Assembly: GCF_040812395.1 (NCBI RefSeq)
Contig: NZ_JBFNXH010000002.1
Span: forward strand, 496,001 to 560,000
Reading direction: 5' to 3'
Length of the DNA stretch: 64,000 nucleotides
Source of the DNA: Paenibacillus_E sp040812395
Lineage (GTDB): Bacteria > Bacillota > Bacilli > Paenibacillales > NBRC-103111
Part shown: piece after piece, positions 1-8,700 of the stretch
Position numbering within the stretch: the first letter of the stretch is position 1
How the letters are laid out: the number at the start of each line of letters is the position of its first letter
The notes under the pieces: generated by a model
What the model saw: only the letters and a program-made list of their open reading frames with translations
Told to the model about the DNA's origin: nothing
The model's database searches: none
Made by a program: the position numbers and the translations under genes

Positions 1-515
1 GAACTACCGTGTGTTATGAGCAGGAAATGGTGGGTTTTAGGCACGTTTTCGCTCATTTAACGCACCCTAGTTCCTTTTCAGCGGGAGAAAAGGGACATGA
101 GCGTGGAATAAGGCATTGTAGTTCCGCCGATATCGCTGTGCATGGGGAATAGGGGCGGTCCGGCAGTATCTCCTCGGGCGCGCGTTGTGCGCCGCCGCAT
201 GGCGGCTGTCACACATTTTCTTGCGAAGCTTGCGGAGGCGAGATGTACCCGGAATCTTACAGGGGTGTTCATGGGGGTGAATACCGAATGGAAGACCGGT
301 TAGGGAAAAGAGAAGTGGAAGGCAGCATAAAGTCGAACAGAGGGGATGGGTGTGGGGGGAGAAGCGTTAGCGTCCGTATTTGAAATCGTCTTATGACCAC
401 TAAGTAAATTCAATAAAAGACGATTTCAAGAAACGGTCGGAACTCCATTCTTAAGTCCACTCCCCATGCGCCAACATATGGTTTATACCAAGGACGCCGT
501 TAGGCGTTTTTCTTA
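1..515. repeat. Dispersed intergenic repeat, copy 1 (cut by window edge)
   Basis: The first bases match the interior of the repeats at 46606-47054 and 59937-60376. The forward arm (1-20) and the inverted arm (51-74, ending in CACCCTAGTTCC) can pair around a 30-base loop. The downstream part (AGAAAAGGGACATGAGCGTGG, around 86-107) is shared with copy 3. The right end is degenerate but keeps a CCCCATGC segment (465-472) and a short GC stem with a T run at 493-511. Short open frames on the minus strand here are not conserved in frame between copies, so I treat the whole stretch as non-coding. No gene is seen in 1-619. Confidence 0.75.
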
Positions 516-572
516 TAGAGCGGCCGTTAGGATCTCTAGAAGACTCATTATCCAAATTCAGGGCAAATCATG

Positions 573-617
573 CAAAAAGGGATATCGTCAATGAACTAGT
601 GACGGTATCCCTTTTTG
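573..617. terminator. Bidirectional rho-independent terminator
   Basis: AAAAAGGGATATCGTCA pairs with TGACGGTATCCCTTTTT across a short loop. The stem is long, with A and T runs on both sides, so it can end transcription of the minus-strand XRE gene and of anything read rightward out of the repeat. Confidence 0.85.
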
Positions 618-619
618 TG

Positions 620-1024
620 TTAATTCAGCGTTTCCTCATCGAGCTTTTGATGGCGTTCCTTCCAGAACAACACAGTGAGCATGCGTTCAATCCATTCCTT
701 GTCTGTCTGAGTAAGGAGAAGGCCATCGAACGTGAATTCATTTTCGCGCAGTAACCGGCGCAGATTGATGGGATTGCTCTGGAATGGCTGATCGTTGTTC
801 GCGTTTTGAGCCGACTCCAAATATCCGGCAATTTCCATGAGCTCGGAATAGGAGGTATTGAGTCCTTCCGAGAGCTTCATTAATACATCCGGCGAAGGAA
901 CGCCGCGATTGCCATTCTCCAGTTGCGAAATGTAGGCGGCGGATACGCCGGAGCGGTCGGCTAATTCACGAATGGTGAAACCTTTCAACTTGCGCATATC
1001 TTTTAATTTATCGTAAAAATACAT
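620..1024 (-). CDS. XRE-family helix-turn-helix transcriptional regulator
   Basis: A 134-residue cytoplasmic DNA-binding protein. Residues about 7-62 form a classic Cro/CI HTH (FTIRELADRSGVSAAYISQL), followed by a polar C-terminal part with no recognised ligand domain. This matches small SinR/XRE-like repressors. The ATG is preceded by a weak GGTGAGAAACC site. A perfect 9-bp inverted repeat (AAAGTAAAC...GTTTACTTT) in the promoter region suggests autoregulation. The terminator at 573-617 closes the gene, and its target genes are unknown. Confidence 0.85.
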   Translation of the reverse strand: MYFYDKLKDMRKLKGFTIRELADRSGVSAAYISQLENGNRGVPSPDVLMKLSEGLNTSYSELMEIAGYLESAQNANNDQPFQSNPINLRRLLRENEFTFDGLLLTQTDKEWIERMLTVLFWKERHQKLDEETLN

Positions 1025-1045
1025 GGTTTCTCACCTTCATGCACA

Positions 1046-1088
1046 AAAGTAAACACTAGTTAACAATATGATAGTAACAGTTTACTTT
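1046..1088. promoter_or_regulatory. Inverted-repeat operator upstream of the XRE gene
   Basis: AAAGTAAAC at 1046-1054 and its exact complement GTTTACTTT at 1080-1088 are about 34 bp centre to centre, flanking TAGTTAAC. They lie directly upstream of the minus-strand XRE start. The likely role is an autoregulatory operator. Confidence 0.5.
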
Positions 1089-1126
1089 AGTAATTACAAT
1101 GCATGAAGGAGAGACTGGGAGAAAAA

Positions 1127-2362
1127 CTAGTCGTATTTTTTGAAAATAAGTACGGCATTATGGCCGCCGAAGCCAAATGAATTGGATAATCCATAGCGGA
1201 GCTCGGCTCGCCTGGAGACGAGGGGGACATAGTCCAGATCGCATTGCGGATCTGGATGATCCAGATTAATGGTTGGCGGAATCAAGCCGTCCTGAAGCGT
1301 TTTGATCAATGCGACGGCTTCTACGCCTCCGGCTGCGCCGAGCATATGGCCTAGCATGGATTTGTTCGCTGAGATCGGCACGTCGTACGCACGGTTTCCG
1401 AGCAGCCGCTTGAGCGCGAGCGTCTCCGACAGGTCGCCGGCGATGGTGCTCGTCGCGTGTGCGTTGACCGTGTCGATCTCCTCCGCGGCAAGACCGGCGT
1501 CGTCGAGCGCCACTTGCATGGCTCGGGTGGCACCCGCGCCTTCAGGATCGGTCGCCACGATGTGGTAGGCGTCCGAGGTCGATCCATAGCCGACGAGCTC
1601 GGCATGGATTCGGGCACCCCGCCGCTCGGCATGCTCGAGCGACTCCAGCACGAGCACGCCGGCGCCTTCGGCGGCGACGAATCCGTCGCGCTGCGCGTCG
1701 AACGGGCGGCTCGCCTGCTCCGGCGCGTCACAGCGCGTCGACAGCGCCGTCGCATTGCCGAAGCCCGCCAGCGCGAGGTCGGTGACCGTCGCTTCGGCGC
1801 CTCCGGCAATGACGGCGTCTGCGCCTCCGCGCTGGATCAGCTTGAAGGCTTCGCCTATGGCATTGTTGCCGGTGGCGCACGCAGTAACCGGCGCCAGTAC
1901 GGGGCCCTTGGCGCCGAAGAGAATAGAGACTTGGGCAGCGGCCATATTGGCGATCATCATCGGTACGACAGTCGGGCTTACACGGCTTGGCCCGCGGCTG
2001 AGCAGCGTGCGATAGTTTTCCAGTATCGTATGAATGCCGCCAATGCCGGAGCCGATGTACACCCCGACTCGCTCTGCAATAGTTTCATCGAGTTGGAGCT
2101 GCGCATCGTCGAGGGCTTGTTTTGACGCTGCAACCGCAAACTGGCAGTACCGGTCCATTCGCCGGACATCGCGACGGTCCATTACCGATTCAGGATTGAA
2201 ATCGCGAACTAATCCGGCAAAATCGGTTTTATATTGAGATACATCCATCGTGTCAATTTTAGAAATTCCTGATTGTCCTTGAACGAGATGGCTCCAAAAT
2301 GTTTCGACATCGTTCCCGATGGGAGTAACGACACCCATTCCTGTAATGACGACACGTTTCAT
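1127..2362 (-). CDS. fabF: 3-oxoacyl-[acyl-carrier-protein] synthase II (FabF-type)
   Basis: A 411-residue condensing enzyme that joins malonyl-ACP to acyl-ACP in fatty acid chain elongation; the size equals typical FabF. The Cys-His-His triad is visible: C162 in TACATGNN, H302 in NAHATST, and H339 in NKSMLGHMLGAAGG. Glycine-rich thiolase-fold loops occur at both ends. I chose the ATG at 2362 because AAAGGAGG lies 8 bases upstream; the frame is open a further 57 bases but has no better site. It stands alone, without fabH, fabD or acpP beside it, and is divergent from an MmyB-type regulator. It may therefore be a second, specialised copy rather than the main one. Confidence 0.92.
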   Translation of the reverse strand: MKRVVITGMGVVTPIGNDVETFWSHLVQGQSGISKIDTMDVSQYKTDFAGLVRDFNPESVMDRRDVRRMDRYCQFAVAASKQALDDAQLQLDETIAERVGVYIGSGIGGIHTILENYRTLLSRGPSRVSPTVVPMMIANMAAAQVSILFGAKGPVLAPVTACATGNNAIGEAFKLIQRGGADAVIAGGAEATVTDLALAGFGNATALSTRCDAPEQASRPFDAQRDGFVAAEGAGVLVLESLEHAERRGARIHAELVGYGSTSDAYHIVATDPEGAGATRAMQVALDDAGLAAEEIDTVNAHATSTIAGDLSETLALKRLLGNRAYDVPISANKSMLGHMLGAAGGVEAVALIKTLQDGLIPPTINLDHPDPQCDLDYVPLVSRRAELRYGLSNSFGFGGHNAVLIFKKYD

Positions 2363-2492
2363 AAAAAAACCTCCTTTAGCCATGATAGGCTGAACTCTAT
2401 TTCTTAGAATGTCACACAATTTATCCTATTACAAGTTACCGTTTATACTGGTATAATATCTTCTAGGATGAAGAAGAAGGGAGGGGTTTACA

Positions 2493-3350
2493 GTGAGAAC
2501 GAAGGAAAGATTGCAAGCCTTGTCTGAATTTTTGACGATGCACCGTGCCAAAATTCAACCTGGTGAAGCGGGACTGCTGACGGGAAGCAGGAGGAGGACG
2601 CCAGGACTGCGGCGAGAAGAAGTCGCGGCGATCGCAGGCGTTAGCACGACATGGTATACATGGCTGGAACAGGGCCGGACCATTAAAATGTCCGTTCAGG
2701 TTTTAGATCGCATTGCAATTGCTCTCCAGTTGAATGAAGATGAGCGGCAATATTTATTCATGCTGGCGCTTGAGCAGCCCGCCCCTACCGCCGTTGTGAA
2801 CAGCGCGCCAACGATTAGTCCCGCGCTCAGCCGGATTCTTGCCGAGCTGCGTGATTGTCCCACGATTATTTCCGATCGAAGATGCAATATTGTAGGCTGG
2901 AATCCAGCAGCAGCGGGTGTTTTTCTTGATTTTGAGAAAATCCCCTTAGAGGAACGCAACATGATTTGGCTGTTATTTACACGGAAAGAACTGAAAGCGC
3001 TGGCCGTTAATTGGAGCGATTTTGTTAAGGGCTTTCTCGCGATGTTCCGTTCCTACTACGGCCAATATTTAGGTGACAACTGGTATAGTGAATTTATTGA
3101 GAAGCTGGGGGAGAGAAATGCGGATTTCCCCGATTTCTGGAATCAAAGCGATGTTAGTTCAGCGCCGGAGGTTTTTATTGAATTTCGGCATGCCAAGGTC
3201 GGAAAAATGCTGTTCGATTTGACAACCTTGCAGGTTCAGGGGAGAAACGACCTCAGATGCAGCGTGTATACGCCGTCCGTCGGTTCGGATACCGATGTGA
3301 AAATGAGACAATTGATGAGCCGGCTCATCGATAAGGAAAACGCCAGGTAA
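2493..3350 (+). CDS. XRE regulator with MmyB-like ligand-binding domain
   Basis: A 285-residue regulator. The N-terminal HTH (residues about 10-85) contains the family-typical RRRTPGLRREEVAAIAGVS and WYTWLEQGR. The C-terminal part (about 105-280) has the MmyB-like PAS-related fold with DRRCNIVGWNPAA and the late LGERNADFPDFW. Proteins of this type usually control a divergent neighbouring enzyme, and some bind fatty-acid-like ligands. Here the divergent neighbour is a fabF-type synthase, so lipid-responsive control of that gene is a reasonable inference. The start is GTG with GGGAGGGG 6 bases upstream. A hairpin at 3341-3374 follows the stop. Confidence 0.88.
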   Translation: MRTKERLQALSEFLTMHRAKIQPGEAGLLTGSRRRTPGLRREEVAAIAGVSTTWYTWLEQGRTIKMSVQVLDRIAIALQLNEDERQYLFMLALEQPAPTAVVNSAPTISPALSRILAELRDCPTIISDRRCNIVGWNPAAAGVFLDFEKIPLEERNMIWLLFTRKELKALAVNWSDFVKGFLAMFRSYYGQYLGDNWYSEFIEKLGERNADFPDFWNQSDVSSAPEVFIEFRHAKVGKMLFDLTTLQVQGRNDLRCSVYTPSVGSDTDVKMRQLMSRLIDKENAR

Positions 3351-3374
3351 CGGAGGGATTCCGTATGCCTGGCA
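3341..3374 (+). terminator. Hairpin at the end of the MmyB-type gene
   Basis: GCCAGG, overlapping the stop codon, pairs with CCTGGC, with an inner CGGA/TCCG stem and a short T run after it. It is a plausible terminator. Confidence 0.55.
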
Positions 3375-3446
3375 TTTCTGAATTTCCGGCGGCGATCCAT
3401 AAAGTAGAATCGCAAGTAGTTTCGTTGTGGAATATGGATAGAACGA

Positions 3447-4094
3447 TCAGATTAAATCGTTTTTAAGCGTAAAAATAACCAGTTCGATGCGGTCCCTCAG
3501 TCCCAACTTTTTCAATAAATGTGAAATGGCATTTTTCACGGTTCCCACGGACATAAACATACTTGCGGCGATCTCGCGATTCTCTTTGCCTTCCGCCACA
3601 TGCTTCATGATTCGGATTTCTCGGTCTGTAATCGCTGCATGTTGCAAAAGAGGGTTTTTCCCTATACCCGCTTGACGGGACATAGAACAGCTGAATATTT
3701 CTAAAGGCATATCTTTATGCCAGACTCGAAGCCCAAGCGCTGCACTCTTAACTGACATGATTAATTCACTGGGGTGAATGCTTTTAGGCAAGTATCCGCT
3801 TACACCGCTGTTAACAGCTTTAAAAACCGCATGTGCATCCCAGGTACTAGCCAAAATAATGATATTCATCGATGAAAAGTGCCCAAACACTTGAGAAACC
3901 AGATCCAACAGGTCTCCTTTGGAACAATGAATATCCATAATCATCACATCAGGCTCGAACTGTTGACAAAGCAGCAGCGCCTCCTCTTCGTTCACCGCAC
4001 AGCCTTCAAGCTGAATGTCATCATCCTTTTCCAAGATAAATTTAATGCCTTCGCACACAAGCCTCTGATGATCCGCTATAATGACTTTCACCAT
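3447..4094 (-). CDS. LuxR/NarL-family response regulator (orphan)
   Basis: A 215-residue two-component output protein. The receiver domain covers residues 1-120, with acidic residues at D8, phospho-acceptor D54 (VMIMDIH) and K104 (GYLPKS). A LuxR-type HTH lies at about 148-212 (LTDREIRIMKHVAEG, then SVGTVKNAISHLLKKLGL). It should bind promoters after phosphorylation. No histidine kinase gene is adjacent, so its partner is elsewhere. The GAGGGGG site sits 8 bases before the ATG. The gene is followed by the XRE/fabF group on either strand and its targets are not evident. Confidence 0.9.
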   Translation of the reverse strand: MVKVIIADHQRLVCEGIKFILEKDDDIQLEGCAVNEEEALLLCQQFEPDVMIMDIHCSKGDLLDLVSQVFGHFSSMNIIILASTWDAHAVFKAVNSGVSGYLPKSIHPSELIMSVKSAALGLRVWHKDMPLEIFSCSMSRQAGIGKNPLLQHAAITDREIRIMKHVAEGKENREIAASMFMSVGTVKNAISHLLKKLGLRDRIELVIFTLKNDLI

Positions 4095-4178
4095 AGCCTT
4101 TCCCCCTCATTAAACGGATACGGATCAACCATTCTTTTGATGAATATTTACCCCGCTTTGCCTTTTCAACCGCACAAC

Positions 4179-4211
4179 AAAAAGCTGACGTAAACAAGCC
4201 AGTACGCCAGC
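4179..4211 (-). terminator. Rho-independent terminator of the BtrH-like gene
   Basis: Read on the minus strand, AGCTGGCGTA pairs with TACGTCAGCT and is followed by TTTTTG. It lies 10 bases beyond the stop of the BtrH-like gene and separates it from the response regulator gene. Confidence 0.8.
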
Positions 4212-4220
4212 TAATTCTAT

Positions 4221-5312
4221 CTATCCTTCTTGATGTTTGCGGCGTTCCAGCCAACCAGCTAGTTCCTGAGCGAATTGTTTACCGCTTTCTTCCATGTTCT
4301 CGAACAGCTCCGGCAAACCTGTGCAATGGTACAAGTTCCGTTTCTGCATGATTCGAAGTTTATTTTCCAGCATCTCGAGCAGATCCATGTACTTCTTCAT
4401 GGCGCTGAGCAGGCCGAGAGCATGATCACCGAACAGATCTGTGTTTCTTTCTAGACAGCGATATAGAATTGAATATTGCTGCCGAATGTTGCGGAATTTC
4501 CAGAGCAGCACCTCTCCTTCGTATATGGTTGGATGCAACACGGAGCGCTTGCCAATGGGAAGCAGCCCCTGCCGAATACATTGTACAAGTTTCCCTAGCG
4601 CTTCGTTTCCGAAATAACGGACAGAATCGGGATTCGAAATGGAGGGCAGTCTTTGATTCGCATCATACGAACAGAGCGTTTCAACGACCCTGCGCACATC
4701 ATTCTCAGCATTCAGGCCATCTTCATGAATCACGACTTGACGATAAATGGCAAAGCAATTGAGCGCATGCAAAAGGGTATCTTTGCTAATCACGCCGACG
4801 CACTTGCTGTTTTCATAAGGCATATGATTTCGATTGAGCAAGTGAGGAGATTCTACGTAGATCAAATGGTTGTCCGTATGGCCGATAGCGACAAACAGAT
4901 GATTGTATGGCGTGATATGCACATTTGGATCAAAATGGGAGTCCAGCGATTGAAAGCTTTCGAAAAATGGGATTCTCGTGGAATGTGTATCAAGCAAGAG
5001 AATTTCGCCTTGATCCAGCAGTTTTTCTATTTCTTGTAAAGCTTCAATGCCTTTGCCCGTTGTATCTTTGGTTCGAAACACTTCGAAACAAGTCCATCTC
5101 TGCACGGCATTGACATCTCGAAAGGAGCCGTCATGTCCCAGATCGATGCAAAAGGACGGATCGGTGACAAATAACTCATAAGGACTATGTATGCCCTTTT
5201 TCATTTTCAGATTAAAATACAGACCTGCTTGAAAACAGCTGAGAAGCGTTGTGAATTCATCTGCTGTGCCGTCCCTCCGAGTGTAATATTCCTGCAACAA
5301 TGGGCTTTTCAA
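4221..5312 (-). CDS. BtrH N-terminal-like (papain-fold) protein, function unknown
   Basis: A 363-residue soluble protein without signal peptide. The N-terminal half (about 20-215) resembles the BtrH N-terminal domain found in peptide/aminoglycoside tailoring proteins: an early cysteine (LLSCFQAGLYFN), a GEILLLDTHSTRIPFF strand, and an HLFVAIGHTDNHLIYVESP stretch carrying a candidate catalytic His/Asp. The C-terminal half is helical. BtrH itself is an acyltransferase in butirosin assembly, and related domains occur near non-ribosomal peptide clusters, but no synthetase is seen here. I prefer the TTG at 5312 because AAGGAG lies 8 bases before it; the upstream GTG at 5321 overlaps that site. The substrate is unknown. 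Confidence 0.6.
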   Translation of the reverse strand: MKSPLLQEYYTRRDGTADEFTTLLSCFQAGLYFNLKMKKGIHSPYELFVTDPSFCIDLGHDGSFRDVNAVQRWTCFEVFRTKDTTGKGIEALQEIEKLLDQGEILLLDTHSTRIPFFESFQSLDSHFDPNVHITPYNHLFVAIGHTDNHLIYVESPHLLNRNHMPYENSKCVGVISKDTLLHALNCFAIYRQVVIHEDGLNAENDVRRVVETLCSYDANQRLPSISNPDSVRYFGNEALGKLVQCIRQGLLPIGKRSVLHPTIYEGEVLLWKFRNIRQQYSILYRCLERNTDLFGDHALGLLSAMKKYMDLLEMLENKLRIMQKRNLYHCTGLPELFENMEESGKQFAQELAGWLERRKHQEG

Positions 5313-5758
5313 CCTACTCACTCCTTGCTACTTATTTACCTGATCGTTGATTTGCGAGGGGGATTTTCCAACTATGGATACATTATAGGTTTGTTTAAAA
5401 GCGCTCCCTACCAATTTTGTGGCATGAATTGATAGGATTGTGACAAAAAGGATAGTTTTACCAGCGATTGCCCATCAGTCTAATGAAATACGGGATGATG
5501 TCACAAATGTAACAATATAAGTCATTAGAAGAGTAGGTGGGAATATATGGATTCCATATAATAAAACAAAGCAATACCACATATTTGCATTTCGTAAGCG
5601 CTTACCATATTTGAATAAGGAGGTGATAAGAGGGAATAGGGTGGGAAGCGATGCAAACACATTTCGTGTGAGGAGGAGGATTCGAAAGATGGCATAGACG
5701 AATAATGTCTACGGATTAAAGGTTATTTCTATAAATTATTTATCAGGAGGCTTAAATA
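5313..5758 (+). other. Long 5' region of the GH87 gene
   Basis: This is 446 bp without a supportable gene. It holds divergent promoters for the BtrH-like and glucanase genes and the palindrome at 5594-5605. Two further AGGAGG motifs (about 5618 and 5670) lie in front of only very short frames. The 61-residue minus-strand frame across 5475-5660 has no family resemblance and lies over this regulatory DNA, so it is not annotated. Confidence 0.5.
5594..5605. promoter_or_regulatory. cre-like / LacI-family operator palindrome
   Basis: GTAAGCGCTTAC is a perfect 12-bp palindrome with the central CG typical of LacI-family and CcpA catabolite-responsive elements. It lies about 160 bp upstream of the secreted glucanase start, which suggests carbon-source control. 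Confidence 0.6.
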
Positions 5759-8700
5759 ATGGATGTAAAAAGGTCTTTTTCTAAGAAAAATCCAGTTGTT
5801 CTTTGTTTTCTTGCATTCACTTTGATTTTCGCTCAATTGATGCTAGTTCCTGCAAACTCACTGGCGGCTACGAACCTTGCAGCAGGCAAATCGGCTACAG
5901 CCAGCGGTCACGCTGATGTATATGTTGAAAGCAATCTTACAGACAGCAATCAAGGAACGTACTGGGAAAGCACCAACCATGCACTCCCGCAGTGGGCTCG
6001 CGTTGACCTTGGGAACGCTGACACAGTCAATCAAGTTGTCCTGAAGCTGCCCGCAGGCTGGGGTTCCAGGACACAAACATTGTCCATTCAGGGAAGCACG
6101 GATGATTCCACTTACACAACACTTTCTAATTCTGCTGCTTACACATTCGACCCTGCTAGCGGAAACTCCGTGACCATCAACTTTACGGCAGCAAGTACAC
6201 GCTACTTAAAGGTAACTGTTACTGCCAACAGCGGATGGCCTGCAGCTCAATTATCCGAGATTGAAGTATACGGCAGCCCTTCAACAACGCCTACACCTAC
6301 ACCATCTCCAACGCCAGGCACAGGGACTAACATAGCGCTAAACAAACCAATCGTGGCTTCTTCCACGGTGAACTCGTTCATCGCAACAAATGCAAATGAC
6401 GGGAGCACTTCGACGTACTGGGAAGGCGCAGGCGGCAGCTACCCGAACACGTTGGCGGTAAGCCTTGGCGCTGATGCCAGCATCAGTTCCATCGTACTGA
6501 AGTTGAACCCTGACAGCATTTGGGGAACGCGTACTCAAACTTTTGAGGTGCTGGGTCACAAGCAAAACTCTTCAACATTTACAACAATAGTTCCGTCTGC
6601 AAACTATACGTTCAATCCTGCGTCCGGGAACACCGTAACGATTCCAATGACAGCAACAGCTAGTGACATACAATTGAAATTCACTGCGAACACAGGTGCC
6701 GGCGCCGGTCAAGTTGCTGAATTCCAAGTAATAGGTACCTCTGCTCCCAATCCAGACTTAACAGTTACAGCGACATCATGGAGTCCGGTTTCCCCAATTG
6801 AAACGAATCCCATCACTTTAAATGCGACAGTCAAAAATGTTGGCAATGCTGCTTCCGCAGCTACAAATGTTAACTTCTATATCGGCACAACTGCGATTGG
6901 TACCGCTTCAGTAGGCGCTTTGGCTGCAGGTGCTTCCACAACGGTATCGGCAAGTATTGGCGCTAAAGATGCCGGAACTTATACGATTACGGCAAAAGTA
7001 GATGAAGCTGACTCGGTAGTTGAGCAAAACGAAACCAACAATACCTACACCAGTTCGAGCTCGCTGACCGTTGCCCCGGTTTCCAGCTCCGATTTGGTAG
7101 GAACAGTTTCCTGGTCCCCAAGTAATCCAGTTGCCAACAGTGCAGTAAGCTTCAGTGTAAACCTTAAAAACCAAGGAACTATTGCTTCTGCAAGCGGTTC
7201 CCATGGATTGACAGTAGCTCTTAAGAACGCAAGCGGTACAACCATTCAAACATTCAACGGGTCTTATGATGGCGCCTTGGCTGCGGGAGCATCTGCCACA
7301 GTCAACATCTCTGGCACATGGACTGCCGTAAATGGCAGTTACAGTGTAACCACAACCATAGCAGCGGATACGAACGAAGTCAGTATGAAGCAAGGCAACA
7401 ACACAAGTACAGCAGCTCTGGTCGTGTATGCCGCTCGCGGTGCAAGCATGCCGTATACCCGCTATGATACTCAAGATGCTGCCATCGGCGGCGGTGCTTC
7501 CGTGAAGTCCGCTCCGACATTCGATCAATCGCTGATTGCTTCGGAAGCTTCAAGTCAAAGTTATGTGGCACTTCCTTCGAACGGCTCCTACGCCGAATGG
7601 TCTGTCAGGGCCGGCGAAGGCGGTACGGGTGTGACCATGAGATTCACCATGCCTGATTCGAGTAATGGCATGGGATTGAACGGTTCTCTTGACGTTTACG
7701 TGAATGGTGCCAAAGCCAAAACAGTTTCATTGACATCCTATTACAGCTGGCAGTATTTCTCCGGTGATATGCCTGCGGATGCTCCAGGCGGCGGTCGCCC
7801 GCTCTTCCGTTTTGATGAAGTACACTTTAAACTCGATACAGCCCTCCAGGGCGGTGACAAGATTCGTATCGTGAAGAGCAATGGCGATAGTCTAGAATAT
7901 GGGGTTGACTTCCTTGAAATCGAGAAAGTCCCGGATGCTGTCTCCCGTCCGGCCAACTCCGTCTCTGTAACAGATTACGGCGCTATTGCGAACGATGGTC
8001 AGGACGATCTGGAGGCATTTAACGCTACTGTCAGTGCAGCTGTTTCAACAGGTAAGACCATGTACATTCCAGAAGGAACGTTCAACTTGGCTAATATGTG
8101 GCAAATCGGCTCTGCTAGCAATATGATCAATAACATTACGATTACGGGTGCGGGTATTTGGTATACGAATCTCCAGTTTACCAACCCGAATGCTGCGGGA
8201 GGCGGAATCTCGCTCCGTATCAGCGGCAAGCTTGATTTCAGCAATATCTATCTCAATTCGAATTTGCGTTCGCGTTATAATCAAAATGCAATCTACAAAG
8301 GCTTTATGGACAATTTTGGAACCAACTCCAAGGTGCATGAAATCTGGGTAGAGCACTTTGAATGCGGTTTCTGGGTAGCTGACTATGCACATACTCCAGC
8401 CATTCATGCTGAGGGGTTGGTCATTGAGAACAGCCGTGTCAGAAATAACCTTGCTGACGGGATCAACTTTGCTCAAGGAACCAGCAATTCGACGGTGCGC
8501 AATACCAGTTTGCGGAACAACGGGGACGATGCGCTTGCCGTATGGACCAGTGATACCAATGGCGCAACAGCTGGTGTAAACAACACCTTCTCCTACAACA
8601 CCATCGAGGATAACTGGCGTGCAGGCGGTATCGCATTCTTCGGCGGCAGCGGACACAAAGCTACCAACAACTTGATCGTCGACACGGTAGGCGGTTCCGG

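Noticed and set aside
78..272. Short minus-strand frames inside the three repeat copies (also near 46779-47063 and 60076-60324)
   Set aside because: Translations share fragments such as PYSTLMSLFS but in shifting frames between copies; insertions and deletions are not multiples of three. They look non-coding.
1457..2125. Plus-strand frame of 222 codons across the fabF gene
   Set aside because: It lies antisense to a clear FabF with intact catalytic residues, is Arg-rich and has no match; it results from the high GC of the gene.
4042..4254. 70-codon minus-strand frame between the BtrH-like and response-regulator genes
   Set aside because: It overlaps both neighbours and a terminator, and has no ribosome site.
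5475..5660. 61-codon minus-strand frame before the GH87 gene
   Set aside because: It covers the promoter and cre-like region, lacks a ribosome site and resembles nothing.
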